A stretch of DNA of 64,000 nt from Diplocarpon mali (lineage: Eukaryota > Ascomycota > Leotiomycetes > Helotiales > Drepanopezizaceae): contig JAENRP010000046.1 in NCBI GenBank assembly GCA_024741835.1, positions 87,163-151,162 of the forward strand, in the 5' to 3' direction. The notes under the pieces were generated by a model. The model made no database searches, was not told where the DNA came from, and was given only the letters and a program-made list of their open reading frames with translations. The translations under genes and the position numbers were made by a program. Positions 35,166 to 47,308 of this stretch are shown here, piece by piece. Positions within the stretch are counted from its first letter, which is position 1, and each line of letters begins with the position of its first letter.

Positions 35166-36245
35166 ATAAACGAGGTAGAAAGGAACATACACTCGCATTT
35201 TCCAGCTCTGCTCCCCATCCATCATCTAATCTCTTTTCATCTGAGCGTCTCCTGCTTATCGAAATCAGGAAAGCAAAAAACGTGGAAAATGCGTTGTCAA
35301 CTTCACTCTAGACACAGACATAAGAATCCGAGGTGAGTCTTATGGTGCCTAAATAAAACAGTGAAACTCTTTTAAATCCTAAAGAGGACTTTGCGTCTTC
35401 TTTTTGATTCAGCCTGTATTCGACGTAGCATGGCGTGTTTGAGGAACTTCTCATACAAGCTAGAAGGTATAAATGTAAGTAGTCATAATTATAAGGTCAA
35501 AATTATAATAACTTTAAAGGTTTCAGACATAAGAGGATATTTTAGTCTTAGGAATATAACTTTTTTCAGGCCCAAGGCAAAACAGAAGTAGAAAACTTTT
35601 TGTTCGGGTACAAGGAAGTGCGTGCCTGTTTGTGTTTCTTAGCTAGCTACCGGAAGCCCCGCCTCCTATTCCAATGGTTCTGAGTAGCCCCCCCTTTGCA
35701 AGAGCTTCGGATAAAAATGACCAGAGAATGTGCTCATGGTCAGCCTTTTTGCAAAATGTGGCTTAGAAATGCGTCAAGCGTGTATTCCAACTCGAGCCAA
35801 TGGTGAGGCGAAGCAAGCTGTCAAGATGCCATCCGTCTGTTTAATGGCCGGCTTGTTTGAAGCCCAGCTGTATCTTAGAACGTCCCAACTCTTCCGGCTG
35901 ATAACTTCAGGGTTGATAATCGAGCTATTGGCGCGCCTCAGCTGTCAATCTGTCATCTGGAAGATGTTTGAAGCTCCGATTCGGGCCAAGAAAGTCGAAA
36001 ACGGCACCCCTTTGCTTTAATCTTTGTATCCGAAACCCGCCGGGCACACGGTCGTTAAAGAACCTACCGGTAACCACTGGCATAGTTGAAACTCATATCA
36101 AACCTGGTACCCTAAAGTTTCTGTCTGATGTGCTGAAAGACCATAGCAGTTGTTGTAGCCATCGCACATCAGTCCTGCGGTCTCTCAGGGAAGCTACTGT
36201 CTCACGAGCGAGGCCAGCATAATAGGATTCAGACCTATTCCTTTC
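35166..36245. other. Intergenic
   Basis: 1.1 kb; only short featureless frames. Nothing supported. Confidence 0.45.
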
Positions 36246-37618
36246 TTACTGGTACGAGCTCGTCGGTCGAAGCGGAAGCCGGGCTTTCTCGTAGACAGAA
36301 TCAATCATCGCCATCTGCCTCACAGAATCCTCGGCATCCATCCATAAGCCAGAAGACGATTCCCTGCCCCTGACCTTGTCGACGAACTGTTCCAATTGAT
36401 GCCTGTACGTCGACCACGACTCGTCTCCCTCGACTCTGCGAGACTCATCTTCCCACGTATACACTTTTTTGTTTCGGGTCGTGGTCCACGTCTTGAAGAT
36501 CTTCCTATCAGGAGAGGTGCGGATGATATGCCGTTCCATGATATCAATCCGATGCCACAAAGTCGGCATAACGAAGTTCCAGAACGTGACTGTCTTGATC
36601 ACCACATGTTCCTCGCCCTCTCCCAGACCCTCGTCATCGATAGTCGTCTCTCCATGCACTACTTCACACTTCGGCCAGCCAAACGTAGGAATACCACCCC
36701 AGCCCCTCGAGCTCAGATCGATATCGAGAGAGCCGTGCCCACCATTCGGGAACTGCCACCTGGCAACCATAGCCTGATCGCACCTCTGATCGGAGCCCTC
36801 GGGCATCAGCCTCGGCACAGCATTGATACACCGCGTCGGCTCAGCGCCAAACACCAGCCGCAGAAAGAGTACCGCGTAGGGGCCCATATCCATCGTGACG
36901 CCCCCGCTGACCTCGTAATCGAACCTGATATCCGTGTCCGGGAACACGAAGCGGGGACAGGACATGACCGCGTGCGCGGACACGACCGTCTGCGAATCGA
37001 GCAGGGCGAGGAAGGCTGGACACGCGGGGTGGAATCGCGAGTGGAAGGCTTCGAGGAGGACGGGCGCGTGCGGCTGCTGGAGGAGAGGGTGGTGGAAGAG
37101 GGATGCTGCTTCGGCGGCTGTAGAGGTAGATGGTTTCTCGAGGAGGACGTGCTTGTGCGCTTTCAAGGCCCTGATGGTCCATTCGTAATGTAGGCCGTTT
37201 GGGAGCGGAATGTAAACGGCCTGGATGGCAGGATCATCAATCAACGCTATTGTTTGTCAGTGTCCAGATATAACACGCATCCTTGGATATACATTCTGCC
37301 AGAGGAAACAAAACAGACCTTGATATGACTTGTGCACGATCGGGATGCCATGCTTCTTTGCATACGCATCGGCCCTCTTCTCGTCCCGAGCAGCTACAGC
37401 TGCGATGATGACCTCGGGATGTGATTTGGCAGGTCCGATGATAGCTATGGGTCTGGGATGGAAAACTATTAACAAGATGTCCTGCGTAGGTGGAGCTCAG
37501 CTCACGCGATACTTGAAGCCCCGAGCAGGCCTATGCGGAGCGCATCTTGTTCTTTGGGAGGCTTGGGCGGGTTGAACATCACCCAGTTCCGACGTAGCAG
37601 AGAGATAAGAGATGCCAT
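36246..37618 (-). CDS. Gfo/Idh/MocA family oxidoreductase
   Basis: NAD(P)-dependent dehydrogenase of the Gfo/Idh/MocA family, closest by eye to D-xylose 1-dehydrogenase/dihydrodiol dehydrogenase-like fungal proteins. Three exons, 37618-37506, 37452-37319 and 37246-36246, give 415 aa. The Rossmann motif ALRIGLLGASSIAPIAI spans the first intron (53 nt). Then AAVAARDEKRADAYAKKHGI, DDPAIQAVYIPLPNGLHYEW, and the catalytic EKP (HVLLEKPSTSTAAEA). The C-terminal domain starts around APVLLEAFHSRFHPACPAF, with FDYEVSGGVTMDMGPY as the substrate-domain signature. The substrate (sugar or diol) cannot be told from sequence. Followed by a GIT-type transporter in the same direction; co-transcription is not implied in fungi. 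Confidence 0.9.
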
Positions 37619-38042
37619 GATGTGTTTTGGAGAGAGTTGCTTACGACGGGGTGACTGCTGCAGGGTGAGGTTGGGAGATGGAGTTGGATTGGTGTCAGGT
37701 TAGCCTCGCAATCATACGCCACACCTTGAACTCCACATGTCTCTTTACCCTCTGTCATCGTCATCGGTACCAAATATTTCATAGATGTGAGAAAGGTTTC
37801 TTGTCAGATACCATTGACCTGTACCTGATGCATGTGCCAATCAATCCCAGTAGCTTCGGATAGCCTGAACTCTATGCCAACAGCCAAGAGCATCTTTATT
37901 TAGACTTCAACAGCCATGACCAACGCCTACAGCTTCATCCTTACGCGAATTCATATGAGTAAAGGCAATACTAATCTTGATAAGATGTCACGAAAACAAG
38001 TTAATATGTCATGCTTGCTTAACCAAAAACTTATCCCATGGC
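37619..38042. other. Intergenic
   Basis: 424 bp between the oxidoreductase start and the stop of the MFS transporter. Nothing recognisable beyond expected promoter and terminator space. Confidence 0.45.
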
Positions 38043-39763
38043 TTATTTTGGCTTCGTCTCCTTCTCTTCACGGACAGTCGCACCCTCAAACCCAGCAGCT
38101 CTACTCTCCACCGACTCGCCCTTTAACAAGCCAAGCTGGTTGACGTCCCATCCCTTGTTAGACAAGTACTCTCTGAACTTGAGGTCTTCCTTCGTTATAG
38201 TATCCTGGCCAATATGAGGCAGGCAGAACACGGCCAAGAATGCACTCAAGATACAGAAACTGGCAGAGACGTAGAAGGGATATTGCGCAGAGGCGTTCGT
38301 CCCTTTGCCCCCCGCCTTTTCGATATAGGGGAAGATGTAGGTGCCGACGAACGCTCCAATCTTGCCGATAGCTGCCGCGATAGCGTAGTACTGGCCTCGA
38401 ACTCCAGTGGCACACGTCTTTGATGCGACGAGCCCGATATTATCTCCTGGACCAAGTTCTCCGAGCGACAGGAAGATACCATACACGATAGCGAAACCGG
38501 CGACATTATCGGGCTTTGCCAAAGTAGGGTAGAGTCCTGCCATAAGGAACCCAACGAGACCCTGCACGAATACACCGGACGCCAGGGCATACCTAGGACC
38601 GACTTTATCCGAGTAGAACGAACCCAGCATCGCGCCTGGGATATAGAATAGGTTGATGACTATGTTCCAGCCGAAGATCGTTGTCAGTGGGGCTGTCTTA
38701 CCGTAGATGTTCGCTAAGATGGTCGATGAGAAAATACCGAAGGAGTACGTTGAGAACTAGAGAGGTGGGTAAGAGAGGGTCCAAAACGCTTTCCGAGTAT
38801 TCTCACATCGTAGAGGAACCAGATAAGGCTGACCACGAACAACCTCCACCAGTAATACTTTATCACCAGTACGTACGGGATCTTGGCATGCCTCATACTT
38901 TCCCTGGGCTCTGTTAGTACTTGACAACCAAGCGGACTCGGAAATGGCGCACTGCTTGAATTCTTCAGGCTCTTGGAGTTTGACTCGAAGCCATAAGAGG
39001 ATCATGGGAGGCAAGACGCCGAGACCCAAGGAGATTCTCCACGCAGCGCGCAAATGGTCCGCAGTGCATATCACCACGAGAATGTACGGAACAAAGGCCC
39101 CGATCACAAACCCCCAATCGATCATGACGTTTGTGAACAGGATGAACCAGCGGTTGCGAGTCCCGGCCTTCAGCTCGCCAGTCGACTCGGCGCAAGCCAC
39201 ACTGCCCGCAGGGTATTCCCCTCCGATTCCAATGCCGACCAGGAAACGGTAGGCAGTAAGCGCGGCGAACATGCCCTGGACACTCCCGCCAGCACCATAC
39301 GAGCCAGCTGCGAGCGCCGTGAAGAGGATCAGGATGAAGGTAGAGACGAGGAGAGAGTTTTTGCGAGACCACTTGTCGCTGGTATATCCAAAGACGAGCT
39401 GCCCCACCACGGTTCCCGCAAACGTGATGGCAGAGATGTTCTTCTGGGCGCTAGATCCCGTGTAGGCGTCGCCGTATATCTTGCCCAGCATGGTGGAGAC
39501 GGAGCCGATAACCTGCGTCCTGTTAGTATGCGTGCCATCCTTCGGTCGCGTAGGGAGGGTGGCGCATAGGGAACCTCTACATTATTGACGTAGCCATCGG
39601 AGAAGAGACCAGCGCCGCACGCCATCGCAGGCCAGATCCTCTCCCAGCTATTCTTTCCCGTGTCTGCCAATGCTTCACTGTGGCTCTGCGCATAGCGAGG
39701 AACATCGGATCCCGAATCAGCTCGCGCCTCAGCGAGAGGGGTTTTTTCCTTGAAACCGAACAT
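38043..39763 (-). CDS. MFS transporter, GIT1-like (glycerophosphodiester/phosphate:H+ symporter family)
   Basis: Plasma-membrane symporter related to yeast Git1 (glycerophosphoinositol/glycerophosphocholine uptake) and Pho84. Four exons, 39763-39581, 39512-38953, 38903-38807 and 38756-38043, give 517 aa. Motifs: GLFSDGYVNNVIGSVSTML at TM1, FAGTVVGQLVFGYTSDKWSR (MFS loop 2-3 signature), GIGIGGEYPAGSVACAES (the family hallmark around TM4), EEFKQESMRHAKIPYVLVIK after the central loop, and LIWFLYDFSTYSFGIFSS. Twelve membrane segments are expected for the family. The central-loop junction uses donor 38952 and acceptor 38904 with branch ctaac; other joins break the conserved frame. Phosphorus-responsive expression would be inference. 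Confidence 0.9.
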
Positions 39764-41333
39764 CGCCTTGCGAGTGAACAAGAATCGATGGCGTTGGTGG
39801 GGGAGAGAACCAAGAAGAGCGTAGAGAGCGGAGGGGAGGAGGGGGGAAGGAGGGGGAGATGGAGAGATGGAGAGATGGAGAGATGGAGAGACGGAGAGAT
39901 GGAGAGATGTGGAGAGATGTGGAGAAAGAATTAAATATGTTAAATATGTAGGAGTATTGTGGGCAGAGGCTGCAGAGTCTGTCGGGGTTGTAGAGCTAGC
40001 AGGTAACTTGCCCAAGTTAAAGGTAGCATTCGAGCTATCAGAACCTCGGGGGGAGAGCTAGAGGGAGGTATTCCGGCCCTCGGTGCAAAAGCCTTCTTAG
40101 CTGGCTCTCGATGCCAGGCAAACCAACCAGCCGTCCGATCAAATGGCATCCACCGGGCATGCGCGTAGGAGAGTCCAGCTGCAGCAAAGGGATTCTAACA
40201 ATCTGAGTATATCTGGGTGTGCACCTCACGGTGGGAGTGGGAGAGTTGAAGTGGTCATGCCTTCGAAGCCAGGATCATCTGTGCCCCTCGGCGCTTGAAG
40301 CCCGGAGATGGAGATCCAATCCACACATCAGGTATTCAGATACGTACCGTATCGATACAGCAGGGTGCCAGATAGGCACAAGATAAGGATGCAGAGGCCG
40401 AAGTCGACTAATCAATCAATCAGTCAGTCAGTCAGTCGCACGCTTCTCTATCAAGCGTTCAATACGCCTTGCTTGGGACTGCGAGGAATGGTGGGGGAGG
40501 GATAATGATTGTGAGAGCAATGAGAGTCTCGGTGAAAGGGCAAGTATCTAGACACCCCTACGCACAGGTCTAGCTTCAAGTGTCGAAGTGTGTTAATATA
40601 AATATATACATTGATTATATAAATTATGGTTAAATCAGTGAAAAGATCATGATCGGTCGAGTTGACCTGGAAAATATGAAGAAAACCAGTACTTAAGAAG
40701 ACCAACACTTGCCAAACGTAACCCTATACATATAACATGCAGGGGGGGAAATCGTCACAAAGATTCTATAGCTTTAGCAAGATACCAAGCGGGTTGGAAA
40801 TATGCCTCGTGAATATCGACTTGGAATCAGGCGACGAATCAAGGACGAAAGAAAATCTTGCAACTTTTTTTTTCTGGGGATGTAACGAGCTTTTTATAAG
40901 GAATGCACGTGTGGGTCATCCCAAAGACGAGCTACACGAGGAGGCTTCTATTTTGCGTAATCGGTAAGTGATCGAATTGATAGGAAATATGGCTTTTTAG
41001 CGTTATTTACTTGTGAGGGTAGCATGTTTGCCTGAAAATAGGAGGTATATTGGCTGTGTGCGTGACTTGCGGCCTCGTGCCATTTTAGTCGATTCCATCT
41101 ATTTACCTTGGCCTGCAGTAGAGTGCGGCAACTGCTCTTGTTAATATACTACTACACTTTTTTGAGGGGCCTGCGAAAAAACCTGAAGTCTCTATAGGGC
41201 ATTTACCATCACTACCACTCCTACAGTACTAAGAGCCACAACCATACTATCTCTCCACCGCCAACGATTAAGTGCTCTCTCAGACCCAGTCATAATTGAA
41301 ACGAATTCTCGCAATTCTTCTAGCTCAGTCTGC
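39764..41333. other. Intergenic with minisatellite
   Basis: 1.6 kb holding the GIT-like promoter and the 3' side of the formate/nitrite transporter. Contains a GGAGAGAT-type minisatellite (39857-39922) and a short AATC/AGTC microsatellite (about 40407-40438). No gene supported. Confidence 0.5.
39857..39922. repeat. Minisatellite, ggagagat units
   Basis: About seven units of ggagagat with slight variation about 100 bp upstream of the GIT-like start codon. Read from the gene it is a pyrimidine-rich promoter tract. Confidence 0.85.
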
Positions 41334-42314
41334 TCATAGATCGCCTCTTCTCTCATCAGCCTTCGAATCCCAATCAATTGCCACATCCTCGCCCCCAGCC
41401 AAGAACATGTACCAATAGACTACTCCCATGAAGAACCCGCCTCCGATGATGTTGCCAATGAGCGAAGGAATCAAGCTCTTCCAGATGAAGTACCACACCG
41501 TCAGAGGTTCCGGCGCGCCGAGGTAGATGGCCAGGGGTATGAAATACATGTTCGCTATTGCGTGGTCGGTTCCCAGTCCTACGAAACACATAACAGGGAA
41601 CCACATGGCGATTATCTTGGAGGCTACCTCGCGTGAGGCTGTTGCGAGAAAGACGGCCAGGCATACGAGCCAATTGCCTAGGAGGGGGAGGTTAATAAAG
41701 GCCTTAGAATTGACATGGTGAGAGGGAAACCTAAACCTACATATGATGCCCCTGAAGAAGATCTGGTGCCATTCGGGGTCTACTGCTTTGGTTTTGGCGA
41801 AGGAGAGAGCTTCTGCTCTGTAAGCATCGTATTCGAATGTTCCTCCATCTGGTGTAGAATCGTCAGTCGTCTTATTCTCACATAGTCAGATGACATGGAA
41901 AGCGGAAAAGGAACACTTACAACCTGTCAAAACAGCCATGGAGAACAAACAACCAGCCAGGTTCCCGAGGAGACTAATGCCCCAGGTCCTCAATAGATCT
42001 ACAATACTACACCGCCGATGGAGCAGAGCTATCACCAAGGACATGCAATTACTCGTGAACAGGTCCGCGCCAGTCAGCACGATCATTATCAAGCCGACGG
42101 GGAACACCATGGCAGAAATTGTGCGGAGGAGCCCCGGGGCGTTGGTTTTGAACCAGGGCGAGGAGTTCGTGATGAGGAAGAGAGCTGCGCCGAAAGAAAG
42201 TAATATTCCGCCGATGAAGGAATTGATGAACATCTTGTCGAGCCGTGTACGTGCCTTTTTAACCCCGATCCGTGAGATGAGTTCGGTCGTTTGGGCGGGG
42301 GTGAGGGCGTCCAT
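41334..42314 (-). CDS. Formate/nitrite transporter family (FNT) protein
   Basis: Pentameric membrane channel/transporter of the FocA/NirC family; fungal members such as NitA of Aspergillus import nitrite. Three exons, 42314-41921, 41848-41741 and 41677-41334, give 281 aa. Signatures: FIGGILLSFGAALFLI (TM1), GADLFTSNCM (family signature after TM2), WGISLLGNLAGCLF (TM3), CNWLVCLAVFLA across the second splice site, GLGTDHAIANMYFIPLA (the second FNT signature with the central His), and IGNIIGGGFFMGVVYWY (last TM). Six membrane helices are expected. The C-terminus is short and charged. No nitrate/nitrite assimilation gene lies nearby, so the substrate (nitrite, formate or another small anion) is open. 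Confidence 0.92.
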
Positions 42315-43399
42315 GATTGCGAGAAGAAAAATGAAAACTTGTACGAATATCCAGAGGAGCTCAGATATTCATGACAGCTTTGATAGATGTATTCTTTTAC
42401 GCACGCAATGTGAAATTCTGGACATGGCAGGTTTTATACAGAGCGTGATAAAAGGAGTCTATTAATATCAGTGATACAGTCTCATTATATCAGTAACAAC
42501 ACTAACCTCAAAGGCTGTGCACACTTGCCAAGGTACCTTCGCCTTGAGCATAGTACTAAATCGACATCTTGGTATGAGATCAATGGGATTAAGAGCACTT
42601 CTGTGATCCCCCCTCTTGAGTACATGTCTTGGACTGAACAAACAATATACTAAAGCAAAATAAACCCTGCAAACGAGATTTACCCAAAACACTACCATTG
42701 ACCATAAATGCGCTAATATGATATCTCTAGCTTGCGACAACGTACTGTGATTGTTTGGAATATACCTTAATATGATATTTGTTTGACCTGCAAGCGATTG
42801 ATCCTATACTGTGCATGTAATGCCTTGCAAATTCTACTTCTGTTTACAACACAACTTGTCATCTCTTTTGCTAGAACCGCATAAAGTCTTGAACAACTTC
42901 CTGAAGCAATTATCGAAGATCTGTTTTTACTTAGTCAAGCCTCAGAAGCAGCATTGGAATTGATTTGATTTAATCTGATCTAATCACCAGCTCTCTTAGT
43001 GATCAAATAAAAAGGAGGTTTTGATAAGGTGCTGCGATTCATAAATAAATGATAGTCAATTAAAAATTGATTGGTTTAGACTCATTAACCACTACTGTAG
43101 CATTCCAAGGCGACAAGGGTCCCTGATCATGCAGATTATATACCAAAGTGGACTTGAGCTCACCGCCCGGTTGTGTCAATTGAACCCTATGCGAGCAAAA
43201 GAATAATAAGCAGAGAGTCTAATAATTCAAGAACTAGATTCAGCAGCCTTTTGGAGTTAAGTGATTGAGTGCAAGAATCATGATTAAAGAATAATTATAT
43301 AGCATAGTTGTAGTATAAATTCTGTGATTCTATGATGATCATCATGGGAGGCTTGCACGATAAATTGTAAAATCTGATATAATACAAATAACCTGTAAA

Positions 43400-43610
43400 T
43401 ACTCTCCTCCCTCTCTTTGCACACGTAGAGCTTCAAATTTAGCCCCTTTACAGCGTTCTAGTACGATAACAGTGTAAATTAAATGCTTTGCGAATGCTTT
43501 CTCCTTCGCTCTACACGCGTAGAGCCCAAAATAGGTCTCACATCGCGTTCTGGTATGATCCCAGAACATGTTTACTCATTTGCAAATGCTCTAGGCACGT
43601 AAGGCTTGTT
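43400..43610. repeat. Degenerate tandem repeat beside assembly gap
   Basis: Two to three diverged units of about 85 bp. Each has a ctctntgcacacgtagagc-like core, then a ttacagcgttctagtacgat-like segment and a tttgcgaatgct-like segment; cores sit near 43417 and 43504. A third partial unit is cut by the N-run. Confidence 0.5.
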
Positions 43611-43613
43611 GGG

Positions 43614-43651
43614 NNNNNNNNNNNNNNNNNNNNNNNNNNNNNNNNNNNNNN
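43614..43651. other. Assembly gap (38 Ns)
   Basis: Run of N. Any ORF crossing it is unreliable. Confidence 0.99.
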
Positions 43652-44564
43652 GAGGGGAAGTTGGATAATACGAAAATGTAATTTATTTATCCGGCGCGGA
43701 GCTTGATAGCTAACATTTTTATGATTCCGTAAATACTAACCTGGTATTCACGTACTCTCTAGGTATTCGTCTTGCAAAAATCTGATTTCTGGCTGCCCTC
43801 CTGGCGGAGCCTGCTTTTTGGTATAGCGGGTGCCACGCCCAATTCTGCAATTTTGTGAAAACAAAATATTTGCTTATTTTTAGTTTTTACTTTTTTTAGA
43901 AAAAGGAAAAGAATGACTCAAATTCCAACACCAGGGGCATAAGTCGATATTTTAAGAGAAGCGATTTGACAAAGTCCAGTTCTTTTGCAGCAAAGCATCT
44001 GCCATTTGACCTGGATAGAATAAAAAAGGGACTTGTGCGCTGCGAGTTTGCAGTTATATAGGTCTTTAAGTATGGATATGCCAGGTTATAGCATATCTGA
44101 GAACCTATCTGAAAGATTGTTAAGCTGATTCTCTGTAAGAAACCCAAACTCTTTCACGGAAGGCACCCTCTTTCGAGAGCACACCTATGTTGATTGAAGA
44201 AGTGAGTGCAGCTTTTACAAGTAATACTTATATAGTCTGCTCCTGGGAAAAGGTAAGCTCTTTTCATCTGATTATACAATTCGCTGTATTCAGCAAGAAT
44301 TAAGCTTCACTCTTTTCGCTTCGCAATCTTCCATAGAATTTTCACAACGTTAGAACAAATGTTTGGCAGTGATATTTGCCTATAAGTACAGCCAACCATG
44401 AGATCAATGTAGAACTCCAAACTAAAAGAAGAAATTTTCTTTGACACCCCCCCTCCCCCCCCCATAAGATCTGCCTCTGTAACGCTTTTCCATAACATAC
44501 CAATCTTGCTCTCGCTCTTGCTCTCTCGACTTCAAGATTGCGTCTCGATCACACATCAGCAAAT

Positions 44565-45172
44565 ATGACGGCTCCAGGCCTCCCCGGCATCTACAACGGT
44601 GTCTCTGATAAATGGACAGACTTAGAATCCGCTGTGGGAGCCTCCCTTCCAGATACTCCAGCCTATCAAGCTAGCTAATTTTCTAGATCGGAACAGCCTG
44701 GCGTCAAGACTTCGCCAGTCCCGAAGTTGGCCAGCTCCTCCACGATGCCCTCAACGCCCAGCCAGTAATCACCTCGAGCCTATACTGCGGCCACGACTAC
44801 CTTCCCAAGTCTTTCCGCGCCCGTATCCTCCAGCTGCAAGCCCTCCGCACACAAGATAAGCAGCTGGCCCGTCAATCCGCTACTGAAGCTCTGCACATGA
44901 CCCGCGAGCTCTGCCTCGCAGCGCACGTCCTGGGCTTCCCACGAGACAAGGTAGCGCTGCTAGAGCTGGTCGTCATGGCAGAAGATTTGTGCGAGCAGCT
45001 CGGCGGCCCGCTGTCTGAGCTGAGACAGGCCCTACCGGACTTCGAGAAGTTCTTCGACGGCATGCAGGGCCCGGGATCGTGGGGTGTCAAGGTCCTGGAT
45101 TCGTACTTCTGCATGGTTGATACAATGCATACGAGGCAGCCGGAGGAAGGCCCTGATCCGCGCCATCCGTGA
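44565..45172 (+). CDS. Hypothetical helical protein, 184 aa
   Basis: Two exons, 44565-44633 and 44687-45172, joined by a 53-nt intron with branch ctaat; the join puts MTAPGLPGIYNGVSDKW in frame with a long ORF. The protein appears mostly alpha-helical, soluble, with a moderately acidic C-terminal half (VALLELVVMAEDLCEQLGG) and no signal peptide or membrane segment. I do not recognise a family. Coding character is supported by GC-rich codon use unlike the AT-rich flanks. Confidence 0.6.
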
Positions 45173-46668
45173 AGGGAGGGGAGGGAGCCGGCTGGTTGAT
45201 GAAAGACCGCGGGCAAAGGTTGGGTCTAAGGATTCACTGGTCTTCAGAGATGAAGGATTTTGAGTTTGGCTGGAGTTGGTATGGTCCAAAAAGTGAACGC
45301 ATCGCTGAATAGCGCAGGACTATATCCTTGCATCGGAATTTTCTCGATGTTCATTTTCCTAGAATATGCCCGACTCTGTGAACATCTTAACAGGCGTTTT
45401 GATGTCCCTCGTCGTGCGGGGGAAAGAATCATGACGTTTTGACTGTAATTCTCCTGAATATCTGCAATCGTCTCTAACACAAAGGCTGCTAGGATATTTA
45501 TTCCCAAACGATCATCTAGAGAGAAGGTTAATCTTTAATATAGTAGTCAACGTTCAACTCTCACTCGAGAAGCTTGGCACAATAAGCGAGTGGAAGTAAA
45601 TAGCTAAAGACCATTGATTACAACCCTAGTAATACCGACTACCATTTTTCTCGGTATAAATGCAAACATTTTGCATACTTATAAAAATGGATAAAAACTT
45701 GAATCCTATACTTCCGACCCCTGCACGGCTGGTACTCCGAAGTCCAAGGCCCGTCGTCGCCAAAAACGAAGCTTCTTGGGCCTGAATACAGCTGGATACG
45801 AAGGGGGAAAAGGCGGCTTATGCTCTATAAGGAGAAGAAGGAAGGAAAAGGACACGTTTCCTAGAATTTCCCTTATAAAGGTCGATAAGAAGGGTCACGA
45901 TCGAGAGCCGCCGCCGACCAGCAAGACGCTCGATATCATCAAATAAATAGCCGCCATCGGCGCAAAGAGCTTTTCCTAGGATAGAGAACCAAAGGCGACT
46001 CTTTTTATGGAGGCCCCTTCTGAGAACGTACTCGCCCGAGACCTAGAGGGAACAACTATCGACTAAGGTACGGGTTAGGCTCTTGTCTGAGGAATCAGCA
46101 ACCTTAGGTACAATAGGCTGAATAGGAAATCGCTAGGAGTTTTTCATGCTAGTTTTCTCCGTGTACCTAATCCGAATATAGCGTTTGCCGCTTGTGCTAT
46201 ATAGTTTAGAAATTATATAGCACGTTTAAAGGGGGGGAGGAGGGGGGGGGCAGCTACGGCTGTGGGGATTGAATTAGGTTGTTTCAGTTAACCTTCGGCT
46301 GTGGGCGTTGTGACTATGGTAAGTTCTTGAGGAATTAAAACGGCCAGCGCAAATGGTCAGCGAGCGGTAGAATTACCTATAGAACCAAGACGCGCACAGG
46401 TGGCGACTATTTACTCGGTGGGAAGGCAGGCATGTAATATGCAGAAAGTTGTTCATATTACCAAGAGCTGATGGCGGAGTTCTGGCTAATTGAATTGTCA
46501 AAAGAGCGATCTTGTTTTGATACAATGGCTGGCAAAGCTTGTGATGTTTTGATTGGTCCAGTCGTCATCAACTTTTGTCTCCTTGACCAGCAAATCAATA
46601 GGCTCAAGTGTAATATTATATACACCTGAGAGATCCCCTCAAAGCTTCCCCTTCAAATCCCCAGGCAG
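45173..46668. other. Intergenic with an ORF relic
   Basis: 1.5 kb between the orphan gene and the broken hydrolase. Apart from the decayed frame at 45780-46220 and a poly-G stretch (about 46229-46249), nothing is recognisable. Confidence 0.45.
45780..46220 (+). pseudogene. Decayed coding frame, possible RIP-hit repeat or gene relic
   Basis: One plus-strand frame reads as coherent protein for about 130 codons (segments such as VDKKGHDREPPPTSKTLDII, DREPKATLFMEAPSENVLAR and ISNLRYNRLNRKSLGVFHAS), broken by stops including TAA and TAG that could be former CAA/CAG. That pattern fits light RIP on a repeated sequence. No family recognised; it could be a transposon gag-like protein or a dead host gene. 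Confidence 0.35.
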
Positions 46669-46844
46669 TCATAGCAAATACTCATCAAACCAAGTCACAG
46701 CCTGCAAAAACGCTTGCTCTTTGGCGAACTTCTCATGCTTCTTACTCACATCACATCGCACCGCAAATCCGTGCACAACACCGCCGAAAAGGGTAACTTG
46801 GTACGGCTGCTTGGTCTCGAGCAGAATTTCCTCAGACCGATAAC

Positions 46845-46849
46845 GTTTC
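46845..46849. repeat. Target-site duplication GTTTC (left copy, element 2)
   Basis: Precedes the inverted LTR end TGTCGTGCTG; identical to 54042-54046. Confidence 0.9.
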
Positions 46850-47021
46850 TGTCGTGCTGTATTTAGAGGTGGATTCTCAGTGGTGGCAGAAGCTTATAAA
46901 ATTCTACTCTAACTGTATACCTAAGCTCCCTTTATAGAAGTGCTCCGTGGCCACTTTAGGGGTATATTACATAAGCTAGTCCTCAGATGCCTTAGTGCCT
47001 AAGGCTCTTTATGGCGCAACA
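46850..47021 (-). repeat. 3' LTR, element 2
   Basis: Outer end (left) clean: TGTCGTGCTGTATTTAGAGG. The inner end has lost several CpA/TpG. Followed by cacccccta (47022-47030), the complement of a polypurine tract. Confidence 0.92.
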
Positions 47022-47308
47022 CACCCCCTAGGTGAGAAGTAGCTCCTAAGCTAGGCTTAGCTATAACTAGCGCTAGATCTAATATATAAGACTCCTTTAT
47101 TATACTCCCTAGCTTCTAGAATAATGAAAATTGCTTAATAAAGCTGTAATAAATGAAAGAGGAAGCGCGTTCTAAGTGCTTCCTTTATAGAATAGAAGCT
47201 AAATTAGGTAATAAAGGAAAGTTAACAAAGGCAGCGCGCTTATAAAAGTACGCGTTTTTCCCTTATAAAGCTTTCCTTCCTTATACTTCTTTAAATAATC
47301 ACTTTAAA

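Larger units (their letters stand above)
42315..44564. other. Intergenic, AT-rich, with assembly gap
   Basis: 2.2 kb with no supported gene. Includes a degenerate tandem repeat (43400-43610) running into an N-run, then AT-rich sequence and a poly-C run at about 44447-44462. Confidence 0.5.

Noticed and set aside
40407..40438. CRISPR-like direct repeats
   Set aside because: They are a simple 4-bp microsatellite without spacers; the organism is a eukaryote.
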